From NCBI GenBank assembly GCA_019693395.1, contig JAAMXP010000083.1, forward strand, positions 1-18,048: DNA of 18,048 nucleotides, given 5' to 3'. The notes under the pieces were generated by a model. It searched no databases and had not been told where the DNA came from. It saw only the letters and a program-made list of their open reading frames with translations. Origin of the DNA: Ettlia oleoabundans (Eukaryota > Chlorophyta > Chlorophyceae > Chlamydomonadales). Positions 9,101 through 18,048 of this stretch are shown here, one piece after another. The translations under genes were made by a program, and so were the position numbers. Positions within the stretch are counted from its first letter, which is position 1, and every line of letters begins with the position of its first letter.

Positions 9101-11660
9101 GAAGGTAGGTGGTATTGATGAAGAGGCAAACGTAGGCTTACAAGAGCATTTCTTCCCCACGAGTGTGATGTGATATAGTTAGACACAGTATGGTATCAGG
9201 AAATACAATGCCAAAAAGCCTCCAAGCAGTGAGCGCTGATGTGTACAGGGCGCTCCAGCCATGGGCAAGGCAACTCAACACCCCAGGCACCCTCATCTGC
9301 CATGCGGCATAAGGCAGAGCTTGCTGCGGGAGCCCTTGCTGCGATAACGAAAGTAGTCAACCATCCAGCTGAGAAATAGGCAAAGCTGATATTAGCTGCT
9401 TCAATCCTCAGTTTACCTCAACGTCCAGTGTGAAGACCACCCCGTTTCTGTGCATTTGGCTTAGGCTCCACACCAGGTTGGTGAGCTCCTGGGGACCAAA
9501 GGAGCGCAGCATGCCCTCGGCAGCCTGCACCAACGCGCTCAACAGCTCCGGCTGCGGGGGGTCAAGGTTCACAGGGGAAGGGATGTGACAGTGAGCGCAC
9601 ACGTCCGTGTGAGATCCAAGCGCTCAACAAGGGTCCGGAAGGAATGAGGAGGGGTTTGACAGCCTATTGACACGGGCATAACATATATCTGACAACGCAG
9701 CCTTGCCAGCTGTGCGTGGGCACATGAGAGCTGGCGAGAAAGTGCGCCTCTGAATCCACCCACCGCTGGGGTGATACCAATGTTGACCAAGCCGTGCAAG
9801 GTGTTGGAGAGATTCTGCGGCGCAAAACTGCCTGCATTTGGGACGGGGGAGGGGCGGGGAAGTCAGGGTAAGCACTCAAGAGTGTAGAGGCTGATGTAAT
9901 CTGGTGTCTATTTGCAGTACACCTTCCCAACCCCAGGGTATTTATAAGTATTTAACTTACAAACAGGCTGTAGCTTTTTACATGAGTCTACACACCACAG
10001 GTGAACGGCATGGCATTAAGCAGCTCACCCTTGTGCCTGCTGTGTGTGAGTTGCGCGTGCACCTCGTGGCACAGCGCGTCCACCATCTGACGTATCTCAT
10101 GTGTGACCCGCACACCAAGCTTGCCCAGGCCCCACAGGATGTTTGCCAGGCCCTGACAACATGGAAAACGGGAAACGACAATGAGCTTTGAAGTACTGAT
10201 GCACATGCAATGGCTTTGTTCCTAACTCCGCTGATACACCCGCTGCACCTGCAGCTGCTGTACATGCATGGCGGGTGACTAGTTATGGCGGGTGCATGGA
10301 AAAGCCCACAGAGTCGTATTTCGGCAGGGTTGCCAGCAAGCAGGGGGGCTGCTGCAAGGCGCGTAGACAGGTCACGCAGCACAGAGGAGCAAAAGGCACC
10401 CGGCATGATGGCTCTGCTTGCCAGTTCATGTTCCACGCCCAGCCGATACTCCCCCTTCCGCAACTCACTTTGCACCCCAGCTAGGCTGCCCCCACGAAGC
10501 AGCAACCCACCTGCGGCTTGAACTCCTCCACCTGCCACACCACGGCCCGGGACATGGCGTGCAGCAGGTCATAGTCAGGCTTGACCGCCATGGAGGCCGC
10601 ACTGTATATGATGTTAGACAGAGATTGGGGCCCAAAGTGGTAGTGCTTGTCTGCAGCGGGCATGCAGGAAAACTCTCTTGTGAGAGCAAGCGGCATGGGC
10701 GTCGCTGGGATGTGGCAGCAGCGCGCACTGCACCAGCCAGGCTGATAAAAGGCTGCTAGGCCTAACAATCCTCGGACAACTATAGTGTCCCTGTCTGTTT
10801 GTCTGTCTGCTGCCTGTCTGCAAATGTTGAACTGCTTCACTGGACGGCTGCTGATACGACTTCAAGAATGCTAGCCGCAGTAGGGCGAGGTGCCGCGCAC
10901 CCGTCATGTATTGTGCCTGGCTGACGGTGGCCAGGCGACGCACCACCTCCGCCTGTAGCGCCGCCCACAGCTCCTCGCAGTGCTGCTGCGGCACACGATG
11001 CGTCTTGCTGATGCTCCACAGCGTCAGCCCTGCAAGGGCCAGGGTGAAGCAGACAGGCCGTGTTGCGCGGCAGTGAAGACCGTCGGCACCAACCAAGAAA
11101 TCGTGCGGACCCAGTCCCCCACTACCACTGCCACAGCGTTTCCCTGCTCCTGTGCACGCACCAAGATTGTGCGCCTGCACATCCCCCAGCTTGTTGATCA
11201 GCGCTTGGTTCAGCTCCGTCAGCAAATCGCCCAGCTGGTGCTGCTGCTGCACAGGCCATGCCTCTGGCGGCACGCGCTCATCTTGCATGTGCCGAGCGAT
11301 GCGGTGGTAGGCCGTGCAGTAGTTGACAGCATTCATACGCCCAAAGTTGACCACCGCCACATGTATCAGCTCCTGCAGCAAGGGGTACGGATTGGGTGCA
11401 TGGGCATCGATGCGTGGGCCAGGTGGGTTTCAGAGGCAACAGCAGTGGTGGCGGCCATGGCAGCAGTGACGGTGGCAGCGGCGGCGTAGCTCGCTAAAGG
11501 TCGCAGGACGGCTGGCTTTGAAGCTGGTAACCCTGATTCACCTCCACACCTGCAGTGAGGCTGCCTGCGTTATCTGGTTGTTGAACTGCCGAGACAACGT
11601 CACTCCAGAGCGTCCTCCCCGCTCGCTCGAGGATAAGGAGCGCGTATAGCCCCCGTTCAT
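6000..11660 (-). CDS. OPR-repeat protein with RAP domain, predicted organellar RNA stability/translation/splicing factor
   Basis: Exons: 11660-11550, 11372-11162, 11029-10841, 10650-10511, 10152-10029, 9831-9764, 9551-9417, 9081-9004, 8745-8635, 8477-8400, 8251-8131, 7870-7731, 7496-7338, 7109-7009, 6774-6698, 6556-6423, and 6197 to either 6117 (if spliced) or the TGA at 6000. All phases agree, giving 686 codons to 6117 or 724 to the stop. The N-terminus resembles OPR proteins (FNNQITQAASLQELIHV, NAVNYCTAYHRIARH). OPR motifs centre on F(K/G)PQxLxNxLWxxA, with the Gln at residues 179, 217, 264, 302, 352, 389, 427, 465 and 502. RAP lies at about 615-686. The ATG at 11660 has an in-frame TGA 27 nt upstream, and the first 25 residues are Arg/Ser-rich, compatible with a short transit peptide; an extra 5' exon is possible. 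Chlamydomonas relatives act on single chloroplast transcripts; the target here is unknown. Confidence 0.85.
6117..6556 (-). other. RAP domain (exons 6556-6423 and 6197-6117)
   Basis: Spliced translation reads VDIALKNELVAVEVDGSAHF, then TLWRWRLLSSRGWR joined across the intron to VVSVPYFRWGLL, and ends EKKRYLYQLLQ. This matches the RAP fold (restriction-endonuclease-like): a DIAL strand, a VAVEVDGxxHF strand, a G(R/T)TxxRxRxLxxxGWxVVxVPYxxW core and a YLxxLL final helix. In organellar OPR and FASTK-type proteins RAP is usually the last domain. Confidence 0.92.
10790..10822. repeat. CTGT/CTGC short tandem repeat in an intron
   Basis: CTGTCTGT, TTGTCTGTCTGC and TGCCTGTCTGC units. It lies close to the donor end (gene sense) of the intron between OPR exons 11029-10841 and 10650-10511. 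Confidence 0.7.
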
Positions 11661-12098
11661 TTTGTCCAGCAAGGTATCAAACCTTCATTGTTAGGCAGCA
11701 GCAGCAGCAGCGGGCCCCACTTGCTCATGTGCGCGCGCGACCCCTAGTGAAAAAGGCGGGGGCGTGTTCAAATGCCTACGCAAAGATCGGGAAAGGGGTG
11801 ACACGAAACTCAGACTTTGATCGGAGGTCGGGGGTACCGCCTGGTCGAGCATCCTAGGCAGCAGTACTTGCAGGCCTCCCCTAGGCTGCAACAAGGCAGA
11901 TTTGATGGAAGCCCATGCTCTCAAAACGCGGGCATGCCCGCTGAGATATTAAGGAGGAGTCGTGCTGTGGCGATGCCTTCAACGAGGATACCCCGTCTCC
12001 CAAACCGCCTGCACTAAGCGTCGGCGAAGCTGCCACCGTCCCCTGCTTTTCTCAAGACAAAAACATGCAGTTGATATATTGACATATGCGTAATACAA
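11661..12098. other. Spacer upstream of the OPR-RAP gene
   Basis: This stretch lies between the poly(A) signal of the gene to the right and the start of the OPR gene. It probably holds the OPR promoter and 5' UTR. It contains a short CAG run near 11697-11711. A minus-strand open frame from 11924 to 11691 encodes a Leu/Arg/Ser-rich peptide that could be a 5' transit-peptide exon, but I could not connect it by convincing splice sites. I see no clear TATA box. Confidence 0.4.
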
Positions 12099-12103
12099 TT
12101 ACA
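12099..12103 (-). terminator. Candidate TGTAA polyadenylation signal for the unknown-function gene
   Basis: TTACA on the plus strand reads TGTAA on the minus strand. It is the first such pentamer after the TAA at 12825 and implies a 3' UTR of about 730 nt, long but normal for green algae. The flanking DNA is AT-rich. Confidence 0.45.
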
Positions 12104-12760
12104 GTAAGAAACAACCTGACAAACAAAAACCAATGGGGTTCGGGCTAAAAGCTCTGCTGCTGTGCAGGCAGGTGCAGCAGCTCACCATGCAAGGCAGGTC
12201 GGGGCTGCATCAACCAAAATGCTGCTGCGGCCATTGTTACTTTTTCAGGGACGGTACACTATGCAAAGCAATTAAGGCTTGCTAACAACGAAGGACAACA
12301 CTCATAGGGAGGCCTCCCAGGGTGAAAGAGGGAACGATATAAAGCTTCTGTTCATGTCATGCGAAAGGCAGTGGCGCTGCATGAAACCGCGGCAACAATT
12401 GGGTCCGTTGGCAACTCAGGATTCAAATGTTGCATACTTGCCAATAATAATGCAAGGTCAATAGTGATCTCAGCGTGCGACGTGTGAATCACGTGGAATT
12501 AAGGGGCAGGAGATTGGAGAGTGTGTGTTGATGGTTGTTGCAGGAGGTTGCAGCCCCAGCCAGGGGTGATATGTCGTGCAACAGGCAACGTGAGCCGGGC
12601 AACGTTGTTTGATGATCTCATCCTTGAGTTTGGATGCTGTTGTGATGGTTGGCCTGGCACAGACAGCGCTGGACATGCAGGGGCAGCAGTGCCCACACCA
12701 GGGGCGGCTGCGCTGTGGAGCTCCATGCGGCCCCTAGCCAACGAGCCACAACCCCACGAT

Positions 12761-12785
12761 GTGCTGTGCTGTGCTGTGCTGTGCT
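12761..12785. repeat. (GTGCT)5 pentanucleotide repeat in the 3' UTR
   Basis: Five perfect GTGCT copies, followed by GGGAT and two more partial TGTGCTGTG copies. They lie about 40 nt past the TAA at 12825 of the unknown-function gene, so they are AGCAC repeats in its mRNA. Confidence 0.9.
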
Positions 12786-12824
12786 GGGATCTTCTGTGCT
12801 GTGATGTAAACTGCAGCTCAGGGC

Positions 12825-13562
12825 TTAAACAACTGCCTTGGTGGGGGCTGGGTAGCCTTCCGGCAGGGGAGGGGTGGCTGGCACAGGCACACCTGTGGGC
12901 ACCGCTGAGGCCGAGCCCACTGGCACGCCGGTTGGCATCATTGCAGGGACCGCGCCTGCCACGGGCTTGCCAGTGGGCAGGTTGAGAGGCGCGGAAATGC
13001 CAGAATGCATGGGTGACATGGGCAGGGTGCCAGCTGGCATGTATGCCTGCGGCATCATTCCCGGCATCGGGTAATGAGAGACACCGCCCACCATGCCGGA
13101 GCCCCCCGCCCCCATCTGCTGCTGTGCGGCCATCAGCTGCTGCTGCTGGACGGCCAGCATCTGCTGCTGCTGCTGCATCATCGCAGCCATCTGCTGCTGT
13201 TGGGCAGCCATCATGGCGGCGTACTCACCGCTGCCCAGCGAGCCGCTCATGGCCAGGGCGCCGGGGGCGGAGCTGGCAAGCGACAGCCCGCCAGAGCCTG
13301 CCGGAACCATCATGAAGTTGCCGCTGCCCTGGGGCATCATCATCATCGGCTGCATCATACCTGGCGCCATTTGCATGGGAACAGCGCCTGCGGTGCCGGC
13401 GGTGACTGGCTGCACATTGCCCTCCCCAGTCTGTGCATTGCTCATGTTGGGTGACACGGTGGTGGTGGGGCCAGCCACGCTGATGTTGGGGCTCACGGTG
13501 TTGTTGTTCCTGATGTCGTTGTTCAGAGACACGTTGACGTTGCTGGTGGCGCGAGAGGCCTC
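12825..13562 (-). other. Prion-like Asn/Met/Gln/Pro-rich tail exon
   Basis: The exon starts after GCCTGCTGCAG and ends in TAA. It opens EASRATSNVNVSLNNDIRN and carries a near-duplicate, NTVSPNISVAG then TTVSPNMSNAQ. A Met-rich block follows (MQMAPGMMQPMMMMPQ), then AAMMAAQQQQMAAMMQQQQQ with further Gln runs, and finally Pro/Val/Gly turns (TGVPVGSASAVPTGVPVPA). The Gln runs are CAG-coded, seen as CTG runs at about 13110-13210 on the plus strand. This composition suggests an unstructured, possibly condensate-forming segment. Confidence 0.7.
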
Positions 13563-15704
13563 CTGCAGCAGGCGGTCAACGACATCAACCACAGACAGTC
13601 GTACGGTTGTAAGGGAACAGGGGAGCCTGTGGATGGGAAGCGCATTGAAGGACAAGTAAGGACGACATTTGCCAGGCGGCAGCGGAGACCGTTGGGCCAA
13701 GCCTGGAAGCTTCCCTAGCAACCCCAAAGTTCGACAGGTACGGGGCCCAACTGGCAGCTGAAAATTGAGCCGCAAGGCTTTCCAGCTGAGCAAGTGCCAG
13801 CGTAGCGGCCGCCCTGCTCACCGCCAGACGTAGCGCCTGAGTTTGCTTGCTCTCCTGCTTGATCAGCCCCATCCTCTCTGCAGGGAAAATGAAATGACAC
13901 TCAAAGGTTTTGGCAGTGCTGTTTGGGATGGGTCAATCGCATGAGTGCAAGTGAACAATGTGCACGGGTTGGTAGTGAAACACCCAGGTTGGCAGCAATC
14001 AGACGGGCTTTAGGCGCAGCTGCCCCGCTCGCCGAGCTCGACCCCCATCCCCCTCCCCCCGATGTCAGCTCAACGGCCTGCCCTGTTTCTTGTGCGGCCA
14101 CACAGGTGCATTGTACGACGTCGATAGAACCTCCCCCCCCCCATCCCCCCATACATGCCCACTCAGGCAGTGGTAGGTATGGTACCACAGTTGAGATTGC
14201 AACTGCAAGCCAAAGGCACTATGTAAATCAACCTGCCGCTCACTCACTCAGGCATGCCTCGATGCTCTCGGAGGTGCAGCACATCTTGATCCACTCCTGC
14301 CACTCCCAGGGCGCCAGCTGCTGGGGGGTGGGTGGGTCCGTCATCACAAAAGTCTCGTTGCAGCACCCGGAGTTGGCCCTGCGGGCAATAGGGGCAGGCA
14401 GGGAGAGGAGAACAGAGGCAGGTGAGGACGGAGCAACAATCAACTGCCGATCCAGCACTCAAGGTCCAGCACTCAGCACGCAATCGCGCATGTGCTGCTC
14501 AGCAACAGTAGGTGGCGCGAGTGAGGCACGGGCAGCTCTTGTGGGCACACATCTGTTGGCAATTCCTGGTGGCTGGCAGAGTTTGAGCACGCGCTGCCCG
14601 TCAAAAATGTATAAACCGGATGGCGTGGAACCCAAACGGTTTGGACGTGGGGGGCGACATTTCAGGCAAGCTGCATGTTTGTTAGCAGCGAGAACAACAT
14701 TGGCACGAGGCAGTAGCGGCAGCTGATCGGCTGCAGGCGGAGCTTACTCCTTGCAAGCCGCATTCCTCAGGGACACACGATGCATGTAGATGTTGCGGCA
14801 CTGAACGGAAGAACGCGGGAAGGGGCCAGTGCAGACATTTGAGTGGGCTTGCATGCGGGAACATGCCAGTAGGGCGAGGAAATAATACCATGCACATATT
14901 CTGGGATTCATCAAAACCATCCAAGCCAGCCAAAAGCGCCTGCACATGAAACGTTGGTCACACATACTGGTCAAAGCACAGATGCCACCCTAAAAAGCTC
15001 CGAGCTGTTCACCTTCTGAGCAAGGTTGATGAGGTTATCTCGGCTTTCTATCTTCTTTCTGTCCACCTCCTGCACACAGCATGGATCAAAGCATTACTCA
15101 CAACAGGCGGACAAGAAGCAGTGGCAGAGTGGTGGCCAAGGAAGGCACTGGACAGCAAGCAAAACTTACTCTCGGTCACTGCCCTGCCAGGCTGCTTTAT
15201 GTCTGTGCCCTGTTACCCGTGCCGAGCTGCGTCCCCACCTTGAAGCAGTGCACCGCCATGCACTGTATGTAGTAGGCGTAGGTTTTGGTTGCAGAAACGT
15301 AGCGGCGTGACTTCTCGTACCGTGAGCCAATCTGCAGCAGTACTGCAGTACAGACCGGGCCAGAGGCACAAGCAAGAGTTGGCTTTTCTTGGCATGTGTG
15401 TGCGGTTCCTATGTGTAGCAAGCTAGCAAGCTGGCAAGGTGTGGCTCTGAGGTGGTTGAAAGTGGGGAGCAGTGACATGGCAGTGCCACAGTGCTGCCAT
15501 GCAGCATCAGCAGCTGCAGGTCGAAGCACACTTGCGCCGCCACAAGCAGCTGGTGGTATCCACCCATCTGAACGCCTCTGTTGGCGGCGCCAGCTTCAGC
15601 CGGCCAGCCAAGCTGCCAGGCTTACTCATTGCCTTTGTCCCGCAGTCCCTGGCGGTCCTGACCCTGACCATGGCCGGGTCCTCCGGCTGAGACGCGCAGC
15701 AACC
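12825..15704 (-). CDS. Multi-exon protein of unknown function with Asn/Met/Gln-rich C-terminal tail (5' end unresolved)
   Basis: I do not recognise the family. Exons from 15331 on are well supported by acceptor, donor and phase: 15331-15239, 15069-15013, 14800-14748, 14378-14248, 13877-13822 and 13562-12825 (TAA at 12825). The conserved-looking part reads RYEKSRRYVSATKTYAYYIQ, KKIESRDNLINLAQK, CRNIYMHRVSLRNAACKE, NSGCCNETFVMTDPPTPQQ, WEWQEWIKMCCTSESIEACL and KRMGLIKQESKQTQALRLA. It is rich in Lys, Arg and Cys, with short helical segments. The last exon (245 residues) is low complexity: Asn/Ser/Val, then Met/Gln/Gly/Pro with several Gln runs. Two further upstream exons are possible, 15577-15490 and 15704-15626, joined by a 48-nt intron, with GQDRQGLRDKGNE leading into GVQMGGYHQLLVAAQ. 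I could not place the initiator ATG. No signal peptide or membrane span is visible. Confidence 0.6.
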
Positions 15705-16707
15705 CTGCAGGGACAGTGGACGGGGCAACGCGCAGCGCCGGCAGTGGTGACAGCGTGAAGCGGTCCTGCTTGCTGGCCAGCAAGCACCTTGCACCTGGCG
15801 CCTTGCAGTGGAAAATTGACGGGGCTGGACATGAGGGCTGCCCCCGGAGGTATCTGTGACGGCCGCCGCGTTTTCATCCCAAGTTCATGCAAGAGTATTG
15901 GCACCGCGGACTTGCCATGATTCTCGCGCTTGTGCTTCAAGATGCGTGGCAACTCCTGCGCGAAAGGCTGATTGGACAAAATCGCAGCGAATCAGCGGGT
16001 TGCGGCAGGCGTGATGTGGCCGAAACAACAGAGAGGCTTCAAAACTTTCGGGCTGCTCTAAATGTACCCTGCACGGGCGCGACAAATGGGATGCAAGAGC
16101 ACCTGGCCAGGATTCTTGAGTTGGCACTAAAGTGCCCGCCATGGCGCGCCACCCCCTTGACTTGGCCAATGCGCATGAGGAGACAAATCAAAGTCTTTGT
16201 CGCTTGCAGTGTCTTTTTTGAGGTAAACAAGCGAATGGGCTGCCTGAAGGCTGGCGAACAACCCGCTTTGAAGCTGCTAGCCGACAGCGGTGGGCACCGC
16301 TCTGCACGTCGCCGTCGGCACCTGCGTTGCAAGAAGCTCCCGTTTTCCAGGCCTTGATGCCTCGGCTACTTGCTGTGGTTACCATTCCAATTTTGGTACA
16401 AACACAGAAAACGGCCAGAAATAATGGACAGGCGGGCTGGAGATGTGTGTATCACCCTTGCCTCCCATCGCCCTCCCAACCTTCTTGCCCCTGGCCTCCG
16501 CCCTGACGGAATACTGCCACATATGCTGCTGCCCGTAAAGCAACATGCCCCAACCACCTTTTCCTGAAACAGCTGTACCCTTAGGGCTCTAGTATTCCTC
16601 AGTACTGCCTGCAATGTAGTGCTGCATCATGCCAGCACCTGCAGGCTGCCATTGCTGCTGCTGGGCAGGCTCCGTCCCTAGGGCTTGGTTGCGGTAATTC
16701 ATTGTTG
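15705..16707. other. Gap without a convincing gene between the TsaD-like gene and the unknown-function gene
   Basis: Open frames occur on both strands, but none shows a recognisable domain, splice pattern or codon continuity. The frame of the unknown-function gene stays open upstream of 15704 to a TGA near 15882 (containing RFTLSPLPALRVAPSTV), so part of this stretch may be its 5' coding sequence or 5' UTR. The promoter of that gene is expected here. Confidence 0.4.
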
Positions 16708-16712
16708 TTACA
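16708..16712 (-). terminator. TGTAA polyadenylation signal of the TsaD-like gene
   Basis: TTACA on the plus strand, 62 nt downstream of the TGA at 16774 on the minus strand. This is the canonical green-algal poly(A) signal and a good position for one, so cleavage is expected near 16690-16697. Confidence 0.7.
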
Positions 16713-16773
16713 AGGCCAGAAAGACAAGCATTGCAAACCTAGCAGTGCAGATATTTGGTACGGCGAACCTGCC

Positions 16774-17787
16774 TCAAGCGGCCACTCCCGGCTGCTGCTG
16801 GGCTTCTCCCGCCTGCACCTGCCCTTCCACTACCACCGCCTGCTGCTGCCCCTGCCCTGCCTGTGCTGCTGCGTGCCTTACTGGCGCTGCCTCTGCTGCT
16901 GGAGAAGCTTGCTGCTGCTGTTGCTCCATGAGCTGAGTGAGTGAGGTGAAAATGCGCTTCTTGCGGGCGCTTCGGGGCGCGGTGAAGCTGAACACATGCA
17001 GGCGGGAGCAAGGCCAGCGAGTAGGAAGCAGGCAAACAGCTAGAAAAGTTGCTGCAGAGGCGGGTGACGCCATCATTGCACAACCCACTGCCAGCCAACA
17101 ACTCTCCTACAGCAACAAGTGCAGCTAGGTCGCAGCCAAGCCGCACCCTTCCAGCAACAGCTGCCTGACAGTACGCAGGTTAGTGATGCGGGACCATCCT
17201 GGCTGCACCACAACACACACAACGCGCACCTGCGTGGATCCTTTCGGTCGGTGAGGGGCCAGCGGGGTCTTAGGTCCAGCCACTCCCCCTCTGCAAGCTC
17301 AGTGCTGGGTGGTGGTGGCTCCACCAGCCCCAGCTGCAGCCTGCACCCATCAACCCACCAACAAGCAAAGCAGGCGCAGCGTTGATGACTGACTGGTCAA
17401 TGGAGGGTTCAGGGCAGGCATGTGTGCTAGAGGGAGATAGGCATGGAAATAAACGCAAGCCAGGCCTGCTCTTCTTGCGATTGCCGGGCCCACAGGGTGA
17501 TACACACTAAACGGAGCTGCGTGCGACTTGCAATGCTTCATTTTAGTGCCAACATGGCAGCCACCCAAACAAAAACCAGAAACAGAATCCCAACCCGCAT
17601 GACAAACAACCCCCCAAACCAGGTCGCACCTCTCTATCCCCGCCCACGCCACCATGACTCCGTTGTCTGTGCATAGGCGGGGCGGCGGACACACCAGCTG
17701 CAGCCCCGCGCCTTCAGCCACCACCGACAGCCTGGCGCGGATGTAGCGGTTGCTGGCCACACCGCCTGCCACCACCCAGTGGCGCAC
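16774..17787 (-). CDS. tsaD: Organellar tRNA N6-threonylcarbamoyladenosine synthase, C-terminal part (TsaD/Qri7/OSGEPL1/GCP1 family; N-terminus outside window)
   Basis: The family transfers threonylcarbamoyl from its AMP adduct to A37 of ANN-decoding tRNAs (t6A); bacterial-type versions in eukaryotes act in mitochondria and, in plants, plastids. Exons 17787-17630, 17340-17230 and 16987-16774 (TGA) give 160 residues in consistent phase. The first exon carries [18 protein letters not shown] and [19 protein letters not shown]. The Asp of CTDNG is the family's metal-ligand Asp and GGVxxNR is the nucleotide-contact loop. The second ends in [15 protein letters not shown], the (V/R)xPRWPL signature of bacterial-type TsaD rather than cytosolic Kae1. 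The last exon adds about 70 residues not seen in bacterial TsaD: a basic [11 protein letters not shown] patch, then a Gln/Ala/Val-rich tail. The intron upstream of 17787 runs to the right edge; the kinase-fold N-terminal half and the two His ligands lie beyond it. Confidence 0.9.
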
Positions 17788-18048
17788 CTGCAAGTGGAAC
17801 AGGCGGGTTGGTAGGCGGATGGATGGGTGGGAACTCAAGGCAGCCTTGGGCACTAACCAGTCAGAGAGACACGATGATCCAGTGGACTTCGACAGCACAC
17901 AAACCCGTCAACCTCCATTACACACTAGACCAGCCGAGCCATGGAACTGTGCTGCCAAGCGAAATATGTGATGTGTCCTTACACCAGCAAACTTCAGTCT
18001 GTGTGTCAATGTGACAGCAGTCGGGACCCCCACCCACCCCCCCCACTC

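Noticed and set aside
9957..9982. Two TTACA (reverse TGTAA) pentamers
   Set aside because: They lie inside the intron between OPR exons 10152-10029 and 9831-9764; the repeat array continues in frame on both sides, so they are chance matches.
11691..11924. Minus-strand frame that could be a transit-peptide exon of the OPR gene
   Set aside because: No donor/acceptor pair joins it to the 11660 exon convincingly; the only nearby acceptor has a branch-like CTAAC too close to the AG.
13923..14726. Plus-strand open frame of 267 codons
   Set aside because: It overlaps minus-strand exon 14378-14248 and its flanking introns antisense, shows no domain and reads through a poly-C intron tract. It is a GC-rich shadow frame.
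15887..16357. Plus-strand open frame of 156 codons in the gap between genes
   Set aside because: It looks moderately protein-like (LQDAWQLLRERLIG), but there is no recognisable domain, no supported start context and no poly(A) signal in place. Kept only as part of the unassigned gap.

Overview
The window is nuclear DNA of a eukaryote, almost certainly a chlorophyte green alga. It is moderately GC-rich and very intron-dense, with short exons of about 50-220 bp separated by GT-AG introns of roughly 100-350 bp. It encodes octotricopeptide-repeat (OPR) and RAP-domain organellar RNA-binding proteins, a class greatly expanded in green algae. At least one gene ends with the green-algal polyadenylation signal TGTAA. 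The species cannot be named from the sequence alone. All recognised coding sequence is on the minus strand, so genes read from right to left. Exon coordinates were assigned by hand from splice-site motifs, reading-frame phase and protein continuity.

Right to left: (1) 17787-16774, the last three exons of a bacterial-type tRNA threonylcarbamoyl-adenosine synthase (TsaD/Qri7/OSGEPL1/GCP1 family, organellar), with an added Gln/Ala-rich tail and a TGTAA signal 62 nt after the stop. (2) About 16.7-15.7 kb, a region without a convincing gene. (3) About 15704-12825, a multi-exon gene of unknown function. Its conserved-looking middle is Cys/Lys/Arg-rich, and its last exon encodes a long Asn-, Met- and Gln-rich tail. 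(4) 12824-11661, its 3' UTR plus a gene-poor spacer. (5) 11660 to about 6000, an OPR protein of 17 exons with about nine OPR motifs at 37-50 residue spacing, ending in a clear RAP domain. (6) 5881-35 and beyond the left edge, a long Ser/Ala/Gly-rich linker followed by about nine pentatricopeptide (PPR) motifs and a degenerate SMR domain.

The main point of interest is the join between (5) and (6). Both lie on the same strand and in compatible frame. Only about 120 bp separate the possible RAP stop from the next exon. I see no TGTAA signal, transit peptide or promoter at the join. A GC-AG intron would fuse the two into one OPR-RAP-linker-PPR-SMR protein of at least 1,634 residues. The alternative is two tightly packed genes, both for organelle RNA metabolism. 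Within the OPR part, four introns fall at exactly the same codon of the repeat, which suggests the array grew by exon duplication.
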